From Methanolapillus ohkumae (GTDB taxonomy: Archaea > Halobacteriota > Methanosarcinia > Methanosarcinales > Methanosarcinaceae), in the NCBI RefSeq assembly GCF_032594355.1, contig NZ_CP131061.1:930001-994000 (forward strand): a stretch of 64,000 nucleotides of DNA. The letters are read 5' to 3'. The notes under the pieces are model-generated. The model saw nothing but the letters and a program-made list of their open reading frames with translations. It was not told the origin of the DNA and did no database searches. The translations under genes were made by a program, and so were the position numbers. This document shows, piece after piece, positions 15,933 to 24,489 of the stretch (within the stretch, counting starts at the first letter, position 1; every line of letters starts with the position of its first letter).

Positions 15933-17207
15933 GTGGAGCTGTCAAACGAATTTCAACTCTTTTTGAGTTTTATTGATTCTATCAAAAAGAAATTGATTCT
16001 GATTCTTATTGTTTTTTTAGTGGCGGCGATTGTTGCCTATCCGGCGACGGATTATGTCATCAACGACGCGATTTCCAGAAGTTTGCCTCACGTATCTGCG
16101 ACAAACACCGATTTGTCCGAACATTTTGATTCCTATTTGATTGTTTATTCCGAACCGACAAAAGTGGGCGACGTAGATGTCCATCAACTCCTCAACGACT
16201 CGAATAAAACGATTTTAATTTACACGGATCCTGTTCCTGTTTCCGGTGCGCCGTCGGTGGTTCAAAACGTCATTCTTTCCAATATTCAAAAGCCATCGTC
16301 ATTGGACTATATTGTTGAATATATGAACGGCATTGGCGGTCAAAATCCCGTGAGTTTTAACGATTTTATGACCAATCTTTTGGAAAGCAGCAGCAAAAGC
16401 AAGTTAACACTTCAGGATTTGTCGGAAACGTCCCAAATTGTTATTTTTGAGGCGATGCCGTATGACCCGCAAAATCCGGATTCGGAAAATTTCGACCAAA
16501 TTTCCAAAGTCGGGTCCGAATTTGAAAAAATCACCGGAAAAGAACCTCTGTTTACCATCGGTTACTTGGAAAACAATTCTAAAAACGAAACCGGCGGTCC
16601 GATGGTTGTTTACACAAAACCCCTTGAAGTTCCGCTGTTGAAATTGAAAATGTCGATTATCATCGCAGTTATTTGTACGCTTCCGATTTTGTTTTATCTG
16701 GGTGGAAAAGAAGTCTACAAACGCGTCGACGTGAAAAAATATAATGTACGAGAGAAGATCCCATTTAAATTGCGCTGGATCCTTCTCATCGCCATCATCA
16801 TCTTTATTTCCTTTATTCTCGGCGCCGCTTATTCATATTTTTTCATGGCCCCACTCTTCATTCAGTTTTTGTATCTCAGCGCGGCGTCCGCCGGCGCCCA
16901 GGCGACCTATTCCATTTATGATTTCGTCAGTTTCATCGCGATGCTGACTTTAATTTTTGGCCTGATTTTCGAATTTCCGGTCGTCATTTTGATTCTCAAC
17001 CGTCTCGGTCTTATTCAAAAAAGAATGCTTAAAAAATACCGGAAACATGTTTATGTTGTCCTTTTTATTATTGCAGCCGTCATCACGCCGCCTGATATCA
17101 TCAGCCAGATTGTGGTGGCCATCCCAATGGTTTTTTTCTATGAGTTAAGCATTTTCGTCGTCAAAATTTTTGGAAAGAGGGACCCGCCTCTTGTTGCGGA
17201 ACCATAA
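15933..17207 (+). CDS. TatC-like translocase subunit with a large extracellular insertion, copy 2
   Basis: The 424-residue protein keeps the TatC core but is far longer than usual (about 250). The first membrane helix (LILILIVFLVAAIVAYPATDYVI) is followed by about 190 hydrophilic residues facing outside, which are Ser/Asp/Asn-rich and unlike any domain I recognise. Then come the remaining TatC helices with MAPLFIQFLYL, FGLIFEFPVVILIL, the Arg/Lys loop RMLKKYRKHVY and the signature VITPPDIISQIVVAIPMVFFYE. The N-terminal Glu/Arg signal-binding motif of copy 1 (HLTELRNR) is replaced by FLSFIDSIKKK, so twin-arginine recognition may be lost. The start is a GTG at 15933. It may be an accessory TatC partner. 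Confidence 0.85.
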   Translation: MELSNEFQLFLSFIDSIKKKLILILIVFLVAAIVAYPATDYVINDAISRSLPHVSATNTDLSEHFDSYLIVYSEPTKVGDVDVHQLLNDSNKTILIYTDPVPVSGAPSVVQNVILSNIQKPSSLDYIVEYMNGIGGQNPVSFNDFMTNLLESSSKSKLTLQDLSETSQIVIFEAMPYDPQNPDSENFDQISKVGSEFEKITGKEPLFTIGYLENNSKNETGGPMVVYTKPLEVPLLKLKMSIIIAVICTLPILFYLGGKEVYKRVDVKKYNVREKIPFKLRWILLIAIIIFISFILGAAYSYFFMAPLFIQFLYLSAASAGAQATYSIYDFVSFIAMLTLIFGLIFEFPVVILILNRLGLIQKRMLKKYRKHVYVVLFIIAAVITPPDIISQIVVAIPMVFFYELSIFVVKIFGKRDPPLVAEP

Positions 17208-17387
17208 CACAAAAATATTCGACCGGTTGAGAAATTGAATCTCAAAATTATAAAAAAAGGATGAATCAAAAGCAAAAATAACAAAAATGAACGGGTTGGA
17301 AAAAACGTTTTGACAATAATCTATTTATATTTTTAATCTCTCTTTTGCATCTGCATTTGTTATGCGATAATTGTTTTTGAATCAACC

Positions 17388-17462
17388 GCTCCGGTAGTGT
17401 AGCTCGGCCAATCATTTAGGACTCTCACTCCTACGACTCGGGTTCGAATCCCGACCGGAGCA
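17388..17462 (+). tRNA. tRNA-Glu (anticodon CUC)
   Basis: Acceptor stem GCTCCGG pairs with CCGGAGC, followed by discriminator A; CCA is not encoded. The D arm is GTGT...of glutamate type, the anticodon stem is TAGGA/TCCTA with loop CTCTCAC giving anticodon CTC, and the T arm is CGGGTTCGAATCCCG. No intron. A TATA-like TTTATATTT sits at 17328-17336, about 25 bases before a plausible TGC start. Confidence 0.95.
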
Positions 17463-17529
17463 TCATTTTTTACTTTTATCTTTTTTAAATTTATCTTTTT
17501 TTAAATTAATCTTTTTAAATTTATCTTTT

Positions 17530-18696
17530 TTAAAAAAATGCCATTCCCATAAAAACAAGGCAAACGACTGTCATTAAAATCAAAGAATGTTTAAGTCCGG
17601 TGTTTATGCTTCCGGTTTTGAGTTTTCCGGCTGTCAGTCCCAAGAAAAAAGCTTGAATCAAAAGCAGGTGAAAAATTAAAACCGACATTTCCAAAACTGA
17701 TTCCGGGGATTGAAAAGTTGAACCGGCATACATTTTTCCGAATTGCCGGATGAGAAGAACTGAAATTCCCAAAAACAGGAAAAACGAAATAAATAAAATT
17801 GCGCCGTATGCAGCATGTTTTGCCGCCCGTTCTTTTTTGGCGTTCACCAGTTCTTGAAGGTCAAATGCCGCCGATTCAATGGACAGCGACATTCTGCCAC
17901 CCGACTTTTCCGCAACGGCAATGACCGATGCCGCCCGCTGAATCAATTTGGAATGATAGCGTTTTCCAAAATCGTCCAGGCAATTTTCAAAGGAAATTCC
18001 GGACCGCATTTTTGAGCCGATATGCCGGATTTCCCGTAAGAAAAAATTATTGGGCGGGTCCGACAATTCATTCAAAGCTTCCTGAATCGTGAGGCCGTTT
18101 TTAACCAGTCCGGACAGGTCGCGCAAAAATCCGGGAATTTTTTCTTCCACAAAATCTATCTTTTTTCTTTTTTTTTCTTCAAAATAAATAAACGGCAGGA
18201 ATAAAATAAAAAGTGTGAGCACCAAAACAAATTCCGCCGGAATATTTTGAAAATTCAATCCCGAATCGGATTTGACAAAATCCACAAGTGAAATGTAAAG
18301 AATAAAAATCGCAATTAAGAAAAAAACGGCAACTGTTCCTCCAAACAAAAAAGAATAGGCCGGCCGATTTTCAAAAAACAACGATGGATTTTTTAAAAAA
18401 TCAAACCAAAGTTTTTGTTTTTCTCTTTTGTCTAGTTTTTTAAAAATTGATATATCGGTATCAAACGGGGTTTTTATCTTTGTTTTTATTTTTGTTTCTG
18501 CTTTCGTTTCTGCTTTCGTTTCTGCTTTCGTTTCTGCTTTCGTTTCTGCTTTCGTTTCTGCTTTCGTTTCTGCTTTCGTTTCTGCTTTCGTTTCTGCTTT
18601 CGTTTCTGCTTTCGTTTCTGCTTTTGAGGATGTTTCCGATTTTGGTTTTATCAATGTTTTCATTTTTTCAAATCCGATTTTCTTTTGTTTATTCAT
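17530..18696 (-). CDS. GspF/TadC-like archaeal pilus-assembly membrane protein with AETK repeat region
   Basis: The 388-residue protein is a type II secretion F-domain protein like the FlaJ/TadC platform subunits. The N-terminal 60 residues include eleven tandem AETK tetrapeptides followed by IKTK, encoded by a 12-bp DNA repeat, and are probably a disordered cytoplasmic stalk. Then come two membrane helices (AVFFLIAIFILYISLVDFV and FVLVLTLFILFLPFIYF), a cytoplasmic helical bundle typical of T2SF (PGFLRDLSGLVKNGLTIQEALNEL, GSKMRSGISFENCLDDFG, ASVIAVAEKSGGRMS), and three C-terminal membrane helices. It is divergent from the matching ATPase and second T2SF gene, so the three likely build one pilus or secretion platform. 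No pilin gene is seen adjacent. Confidence 0.85.
   Translation of the reverse strand: MNKQKKIGFEKMKTLIKPKSETSSKAETKAETKAETKAETKAETKAETKAETKAETKAETKAETKAETKIKTKIKTPFDTDISIFKKLDKREKQKLWFDFLKNPSLFFENRPAYSFLFGGTVAVFFLIAIFILYISLVDFVKSDSGLNFQNIPAEFVLVLTLFILFLPFIYFEEKKRKKIDFVEEKIPGFLRDLSGLVKNGLTIQEALNELSDPPNNFFLREIRHIGSKMRSGISFENCLDDFGKRYHSKLIQRAASVIAVAEKSGGRMSLSIESAAFDLQELVNAKKERAAKHAAYGAILFISFFLFLGISVLLIRQFGKMYAGSTFQSPESVLEMSVLIFHLLLIQAFFLGLTAGKLKTGSINTGLKHSLILMTVVCLVFMGMAFF
18499..18622. repeat. In-gene tandem repeat, 12-bp unit, about 10-11 copies
   Basis: GCTTTCGTTTCT repeats on the plus strand encode the (AETK) tetrapeptides on the minus strand. Units are identical, indicating recent expansion. 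Because the unit is a multiple of three, copy-number change alters protein length without frameshift. Confidence 0.95.
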
Positions 18697-18773
18697 TTTT
18701 CTAAAAGTAAGTCGCTTTTAAAAACAGTTTCTTTATATTTTTTTCGTTTTTTTCAAAATCGGTAGGTTTATTT

Positions 18774-20483
18774 ATGAAAAATTTTAACTGTTTGGACATG
18801 AATCCGAATGATCCCCATCCCTCAAAAAACAGCAACGACTTCGAATTTGAGATCTTAGAATCGTATGATTTGGTTTTTCCGTTTTCATCCGTCTCGATTG
18901 TTCAAAAGGCATCCCCTTCTTTGAATGTTAATTCCAACTCCAACTCAATCTCCAACCCAACATCGAATTCAATCTCAGACCCAACATCGAATTCAAAATT
19001 AGGTTCAAAATTAAGTTCAAAATCGAATTTGGACCCCTCTCTTTTTTATGTTCTCAAAGAACCGGTTTTAAGTCCGGCTTTTCAAAAATTGCTTCAAAAA
19101 ATCATTTCGCTTCTGAATGTTTCTTTAAATCCGGCGCTGTTTGATTTGGATGATTCCATTTTTTTGTCCGCCGCCAAAAAAGAAGCACGGGGGAAGTGTC
19201 TGCAGGAAGAAGTTTTAAAAATTCTTCACATGTATTCTATTTCACTGTCCGAGGCGGATTTTTCCGTTTTGTTTTACTACCTCCGGCGAGATTTTTTAGA
19301 ATTTGGCCGAATCCAGCCGTTTTTGGATGACCCGAATATTGAAGATATTTCTGAAAACGGATACAATCTGCCGATTTATGTTTATCATAAAAAATACGGA
19401 TCGGTGAGGACCAATATTTTCCTGAATGAAAGTGAGTCAGACACCCTGATTCGACGAATGGCACAGTGTGCGAAAAAACAAATTTCTGTTGCTTTTCCGA
19501 TGGTAGATGCAATGCTTCCAAACGGTTCCCGCGTTCAGTTGACGCTTGGAAACGAAATTACGACGAAAGGAAGCACTTTCACCATCCGCAAATTTGATGA
19601 ACATCCGCTCACGCCATCGGATTTGGTTGCCAACCAAACATTTATGCCGGAAGTGATGGCTTATTTGGAACTTTTGGTGGAGTCCGGCATGAGTTTAATG
19701 TTTGCCGGCGGAACCGCAAGCGGAAAAACAACGTCTTTGAATGCGGTCTGCCACTTCATTCCGTCAAACAAAAAAATTGTATCAATTGAAGACACCCGGG
19801 AAATTAATCTGCCGCATTTGAATTGGATTTCCGGTCTTTCCCGAGAATCCGGTAGTTTTGGCAGTGGCAGCAGCAGCGGCAGCAGCTTCGGCAGTGGAAA
19901 TTTTGGCGGTTCCATTGGTTTTGCTTCCGTATCTTCCGGGCAAATCACCCTTTATGATTTGCTCAAATCCGCGCTTCGTCAGCGTCCGGAATACATTTTA
20001 GTCGGCGAAATCCGAGGGTCGGAAGCCTATGTTTTGTTTCAGGCCATGTCGACCGGACACGCCACCATTTCCACGATGCACGCCGAATCCGTTGATACGT
20101 TAATTCACCGGCTTGAAAACCCACCGATGAATGTCCCGCGCGCCATGATTCAAACGCTGGATGTTTTGGTCATTTTGTCACAAGTCCGGATGAAAAACAC
20201 GGCCGTTCGAAAATGTATTTTTGTTTATGAAATCCTTGAAACCGATCCGCATACGTCTGAAGTTTTAACGCAGGAAATTTTTAATTTTTACAGTCCAGCC
20301 GAGATGGATTTGGAAAAATCCGCCGTTCTTAATCGGGTCCGTGAACGCCGAGGCTGGACCGCGCAAGCTCTTGAAAAAGATTTTCGTCGCCGAGTCTTTG
20401 AATTACAAAAATCAGCCGAAAATTCAAAAACAAAATCAAATGAAGGCGCAGATGGATTTTCAAGTGAAGGGGTGAAATTTTGA
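18774..20483 (+). CDS. Type II/IV secretion system ATPase (GspE/TadA/FlaI-like)
   Basis: The 569-residue protein powers pilus or secretion assembly from the cytoplasm. The N-terminal 110 residues are low-complexity (Ser/Asn repeats such as NSISNPTSNS). The ATPase core shows Walker A FAGGTASGKTT (residues 310-320), an Asp/Glu box around SIEDTREINLPH, Walker B-like RPEYILVGEIRG near 403-414 and the His box MSTGHATISTMHAES from 425. An unusual Ser/Gly-rich loop (GSFGSGSSSGSSFGSG) is inserted between the Asp box and Walker B, where homologues have a short turn. The stop codon TGA overlaps the TTG start of the downstream platform gene, showing translational coupling. TAGGTT precedes the ATG. Confidence 0.92.
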   Translation: MKNFNCLDMNPNDPHPSKNSNDFEFEILESYDLVFPFSSVSIVQKASPSLNVNSNSNSISNPTSNSISDPTSNSKLGSKLSSKSNLDPSLFYVLKEPVLSPAFQKLLQKIISLLNVSLNPALFDLDDSIFLSAAKKEARGKCLQEEVLKILHMYSISLSEADFSVLFYYLRRDFLEFGRIQPFLDDPNIEDISENGYNLPIYVYHKKYGSVRTNIFLNESESDTLIRRMAQCAKKQISVAFPMVDAMLPNGSRVQLTLGNEITTKGSTFTIRKFDEHPLTPSDLVANQTFMPEVMAYLELLVESGMSLMFAGGTASGKTTSLNAVCHFIPSNKKIVSIEDTREINLPHLNWISGLSRESGSFGSGSSSGSSFGSGNFGGSIGFASVSSGQITLYDLLKSALRQRPEYILVGEIRGSEAYVLFQAMSTGHATISTMHAESVDTLIHRLENPPMNVPRAMIQTLDVLVILSQVRMKNTAVRKCIFVYEILETDPHTSEVLTQEIFNFYSPAEMDLEKSAVLNRVRERRGWTAQALEKDFRRRVFELQKSAENSKTKSNEGADGFSSEGVKF

Positions 20484-21442
20484 GCAAGCCCTCTTCTTTA
20501 AAATCATTCTCTTCTTTTCTTTTTTTTATTCAGAAGCAATCTTTCCGCTTTTTTGGAAAGTTTGTGAAAAAAATGCCGTCGTCTCCATCTTTTCAATTAT
20601 TTGAAAAAAAAGCGGCGGAAAGCCGGTTGTTTATTTCCGTTCCGATGTATTTCTCTCTCGTTTTTTCAGCGTCGTCTCTTCTTTTTATATTTTGTACGCT
20701 TTGGGCATTTGTTCTTTTTTTGATTTTATTTTTTCAAAGAAACGAAAGCTTCGGCATAAATTTCGGTTCGGCCTTGGACAATCCTTTTAAATTGTTGCTG
20801 CTTCCTTTTCTTATTTTTGCCGGACTTGAATGTTTGATTTTGGTTTTTGCATTTCTGTTACCGTTTTTGTTGTCCGCTGAAAAAAAGATTCAAATTGAAA
20901 ATCAGCTGCCTTTTGCCGTTAATTATATGTCGGCCATGGCATCCGCCGGCATTCCCCCTGAATTTATTTTTCAATCACTTTTTGAAAAAAAAATGAAAAA
21001 TGTCTATGATGCAATTGCTTTTGAATTTATGATTTTGGAATGCCATCTCCATCTTTTGGGAAAAGATTTACCGTCCGCTCTCCAATATCTGTCAGACACA
21101 ACTCCCTCACCACTTTTATCCGAATTTTTAACCGGCGCCAAAAATACAATTGTTTCAGGAAGCGATTTTCAAGTATTCGTTTTGTCCAAAAAACAAGAGT
21201 ATCAAAGCCTTTTTCTTCGAAAAAAAGATCAATTTTTTCAAATGCTGGATTTGCTGTCTGAAATCTACATGACGATTTTTCTGGCAGCGCCCGTTTTCTT
21301 TATTATTTTGTTGTTTACCATTGCGCCGCTGTCCGGTCCCAAAACGGAAGAAATGAAATTTCTGGTGTATCAGGCTGTTCCCTTTTTAGGGCTGTTCTTC
21401 CTGTTTTTTTTAGAAGTCATCGATCCCAAAGAAAACAGATAA
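20480..21442 (+). CDS. GspF/TadC-like pilus-assembly membrane protein
   Basis: The 320-residue integral membrane protein pairs with the upstream ATPase. Two N-terminal hydrophobic stretches (FSASSLLFIFCTLWAFVLFLILFF and LIFAGLECLILVFAFLLPFLL) are followed by a cytoplasmic T2SF bundle (LPFAVNYMSAMASAGIPPEFIFQSLFEKK, LGKDLPSALQYLSDTTPSPLLSEFLTGAKNTI) and two terminal helices (FLAAPVFFIILLFTI and FLGLFFLFFLEVID). This matches the second platform half in archaeal systems where FlaJ-like subunits come as a pair. The start is a TTG overlapping the ATPase stop by three bases, with AAGGGGTG immediately upstream as the ribosome site. The 16-bp tandem array begins 24 bp past its stop. Confidence 0.87.
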   Translation: MSKPSSLKSFSSFLFFIQKQSFRFFGKFVKKMPSSPSFQLFEKKAAESRLFISVPMYFSLVFSASSLLFIFCTLWAFVLFLILFFQRNESFGINFGSALDNPFKLLLLPFLIFAGLECLILVFAFLLPFLLSAEKKIQIENQLPFAVNYMSAMASAGIPPEFIFQSLFEKKMKNVYDAIAFEFMILECHLHLLGKDLPSALQYLSDTTPSPLLSEFLTGAKNTIVSGSDFQVFVLSKKQEYQSLFLRKKDQFFQMLDLLSEIYMTIFLAAPVFFIILLFTIAPLSGPKTEEMKFLVYQAVPFLGLFFLFFLEVIDPKENR

Positions 21443-21465
21443 TCTGAAAAAAAGCGGCATCAATA

Positions 21466-21793
21466 CGGATTGCCGCAAATGCGGATTGCTGCAAATGCGG
21501 ATTGCCGCAAATGCGGATTGCCGCAAATGCGGATTGCCGCAAATGCGGATTGCCGCAAATGCGGATTGCCGCAAATGCGGATTGCCGCAAATGCGGATTG
21601 CCGCAAATGCGGATTGCCGCAAATGCGGATTGCCGCAAATGCGGATTGCCGCAAATGCGGATTGCCGCAAATGCGGATTGCCGCAAATGCGGATTGCCGC
21701 AAATGCGGATTGCCGCAAATGCGGATTGCCGCAAATGCGGATTGCCGCAAATGCGGATTGCCGCAAATGCGGATTGCCGCAAATGCGGATTGT
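21466..21793. repeat. Tandem array, 16-bp unit CGGATTGCCGCAAATG, about 20 copies
   Basis: Almost identical units run for 328 bp; only one unit carries GCTGC for GCCGC and the final one decays to GGATTGTGC. Each unit contains GCGG-ATTG-CCGC, able to form a small hairpin. The 16-bp period leaves all six frames open as 16-residue protein repeats, which are artefacts. There are no spacers, so it is not a CRISPR array. It lies between convergent genes. Confidence 0.95.
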
Positions 21794-21830
21794 GCATGCC
21801 ATATTCAAAAACAGACAGAGAATTCGGGTT

Positions 21831-23483
21831 TTAATCTTGCTTTTTTACATCAAAATTTTCCAAAATCGTTTGAATGTACACCCAAACCCGCTTGGCGGAA
21901 TCTAAATTCATAGTTTCATCCGGTGTGTGTGCGTTTGAAATATCGGGTCCGAGCGACACCATCTGAAGGCTCGGATATTTTCGTCCTAAAACGCCGCATT
22001 CCAAACCGGCGTGAATTGCTGAAACTTGAATTTCTTTCAAAAAGTGGTGTTTGTAAACTTTCTTACACAAAGAAATCCAGCCGGAATCAAAATCCGGCTC
22101 CCACGGTTTGTAGCTTCCAAAAACCGACACATGAAAATCATGATTTTCCCCGATGTCTATGAATTCTTTGGATTTTTCTTTTAATTTAAATTCATTTCCG
22201 GACCGCAAACTGTATGTGATTTTAAACTCTAATTTTTTGTCCTTTGTGTTTTCTTTGCTTTTTTCCGGTTCGAAAAATTCGGACCGCATCACCGCTAAAT
22301 TTCCGGAAGTGAGTACCAGCCCGGGGATTTTGTCCGACATCTCAAAAACACCATGTGGAATACTTGAAATCAAAGAAATAATTCGAGCCGTGTTTTTGGA
22401 ATTAAAAACCGGAATCTGTACCGGATTTGATTCCAAAATATTCGCTTTTTCATTCGCTGCCTTATTTATTTCATTCCTTTCCATTTTATCAAATGAAAAT
22501 TTCAAATTCGGCTCGCTCGAACGGATGGTTTTTTCCAAAACCGATTGGAATTCTTGGATCATTTCATTTAAAAAATCAAGCGGCAGGTCGGTCATAAATG
22601 TGCAAGCCGCCTCTCTCGGAATCGCATTGTGAACGCTTCCGCCATTAATATTGACAAGCCGGAGTTCCAGTTCCGAGCCTTTTGTCGGAAAGGTTGAGAT
22701 GGTTGCGTTTATATCTGTTTTGTTGATATCGTTTGTTTTGTTGATCTTTTCTAAAATCGATCGGAGTAAGTTTCCCAAAAGAACATTGGCGTTTGCCCGA
22801 GGTTTGTCAATATCGGTTCCGGAATGACCTCCTAAAAGCCCGAAAATCCGGACGGAATAATATGAAAAGGGAGATGAAGCGGAATTTTCCATAAAGCACG
22901 GGTCAAATGATTTTTTAAAGGAAAGGGAAACCCCGCCGGCGCATCCGGCGATTAAAATTCCTTCTTCTTCGGAATCCAAATTCAGCAAATATTTTCCGGA
23001 CACAAAATCATCGGACAAATTTTGAGCGCCGGTAAGCCCTTCTTCCTCGTCGGACGTGAGTAAAATTTCCAGCGCCGGACGGGAAGTCGCACAGGCAGCC
23101 ACCAAAGCATACGCGACGCCAATTCCATTGTCGGCACCAAGCGTTGTGTCCACGGCGGAAACCATTGAAATGCCGTCTTTTTTCCAAAACCGCAATTGAA
23201 TCGGGTCTTTTGAAAAATCATGAAGGCTGTCCGGTCTTTTTTCACAAACCATATCCATGTGCGCTTGAAGAACAACCGTCTCCAAATTTTCACGCCCCAA
23301 AGACGCCGGAACCCGAATTAAAACATTATTTGACTCATCTCGTTTTGTTAAAAATCCCTATTCATGCCCGAATTTTTCCAAAAAAGCGGCAATTTTTTCT
23401 TCCTGTCCGGAACGCCTCGGGATTTTTGAAATTTCCCAAAATAAGTCCATTACCAGGTTAAAACCAAAATCCAGTTCCGGCAT
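21831..23483 (-). CDS. pepD: Aminoacyl-histidine dipeptidase (M20 family, PepD-like) with in-frame TAG at codon 42
   Basis: The coding sequence extends from an ATG at 23483, preceded by AGGA, through an in-frame TAG at 23360-23358, to TAA at 21831. Residues before the TAG (DLFWEISKIPRRSGQEEKI then AAFLEKFGHE) and after it (GFLTKRDESNNVLIRVPAS) are continuous PepD N-terminal sequence, so the TAG sits within an aligned helix-turn and replaces one residue. The rest contains AHMDMVCEK with zinc-binding His-x-Asp, ADNGIGVAYAL, TSDEEEGLTGA with catalytic Glu-Glu, GHSGTDIDKPRANAN and AIHAGLECGV. The organism uses no TAG as stop in this window, so reading it as pyrrolysine is likely. A nonsense mutation is the alternative. 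Without readthrough, only a 41-residue peptide is made, or an internal TTG/GTG start is used. Confidence 0.8.
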
Positions 23484-23554
23484 GAAATCCTGTTTCAAAA
23501 AAAGTTCGACTCCTTCTCTTTTATTTTTATTTTATTGAATTCATTTTTTTGATT

Positions 23555-24268
23555 TCAATCATTGTTGCCCAAGTTTGCCGACAACAGCGCCTGTTTTAAA
23601 ATTTCGGCATCTTTCGGATTTGCTTTTTCCGTCAGCTGCTCTATGTAAATTGTCTTACTTGCGAGTGATTTTGTTTGTGCCGGTCTTTTAAAAAGCAAAA
23701 TGTTTCCGATTTCTCGGCCTTCCCCGATTCCGGCCACGGTTCTTAAAATTAGTTCTCCGGAAAGGCTGTCCGGGATAATGAGGAAATTTGCTTTTTTCAC
23801 GGCGTCCTCAATTAAAATCGTATAATTTTGGGAAGAAATATTCTCTTTGTCCAACAAGCTTTGAAGAGTTTTGGCATCCAATAGGGTTTGATCCACCCGT
23901 GCGTTTCGCCCGGCATCACCTTCCCGGCCGCCGGAAATAATGCCGATTTCCGGAACGATCTCTAATTTTTCCAAAATAAAAAGCCCTTCCAAAACGCAAA
24001 ACATTAAATCTTTTATAGATTCGCTTTCATCCGGACCCGCCGGCGCCAAAAACAGAAGTTTTTGTTTGTCGGTGATAAAAACGCTCAGCCGAAATATTTT
24101 TTCAGCGCCTGTTTCTCTTTTTAAATCCGGATAAGAAGCGGCTCGAATTTCAAAATTATCAAACTCCTCATTCGGCTTTGGCAAAAGAACAACTTCAAAA
24201 CCGGTTCCCGGCAAATCAGGTTTTAACGGTGCGCGGAATAATGTCGGAAAATAAGAATCAATTGTCAT
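23555..24268 (-). CDS. mtxX: Methanogenesis marker protein 4 (MtxX, phosphotransacetylase-like)
   Basis: The 237-residue protein resembles methanogen marker protein 4/MtxX, found in nearly all methanogens and related to the phosphate acetyl/butyryl transferase fold; its biochemical role is unknown. Diagnostic blocks are GIISGGREGDAGRNARVDQTLLDA near 108-130, YTILIEDAVKKANFLIIPDSLSGELILRTVAGIGEGREIGN near 148-188 and a C-terminal helix. Both the Gly-Gly-Arg and Pro-Asp-x-x-Ser-Gly elements of the family are kept. AGGATCCT lies before the ATG. It is directly upstream of and co-directional with pepD (gap about 70 bp). Confidence 0.8.
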   Translation of the reverse strand: MTIDSYFPTLFRAPLKPDLPGTGFEVVLLPKPNEEFDNFEIRAASYPDLKRETGAEKIFRLSVFITDKQKLLFLAPAGPDESESIKDLMFCVLEGLFILEKLEIVPEIGIISGGREGDAGRNARVDQTLLDAKTLQSLLDKENISSQNYTILIEDAVKKANFLIIPDSLSGELILRTVAGIGEGREIGNILLFKRPAQTKSLASKTIYIEQLTEKANPKDAEILKQALLSANLGNND

Positions 24269-24489
24269 ATAGGATCCTGATAATATTTTTACTATTTTTT
24301 CTTTATTGTTAATTTTTATTGTTGTCGGTTTTTATTTTTTGAAATATGCGCTTTTCACTTTTAAATACTTTCACCCTGGTGCAAAGTATTAATAAATATA
24401 TCGTTATATGTAAACCACTTATTTTATTCAACCGTTAATATTTTCAAAAATCCAAATTTTTAAAAATTCAGAAATTTCAGGAGTTTTTT

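Noticed and set aside
21466..21793. CRISPR array or repeat protein in the 16-bp array
   Set aside because: No spacers; the open frames arise because a 16-bp period without stop codons keeps all frames open. No ribosome site fits.
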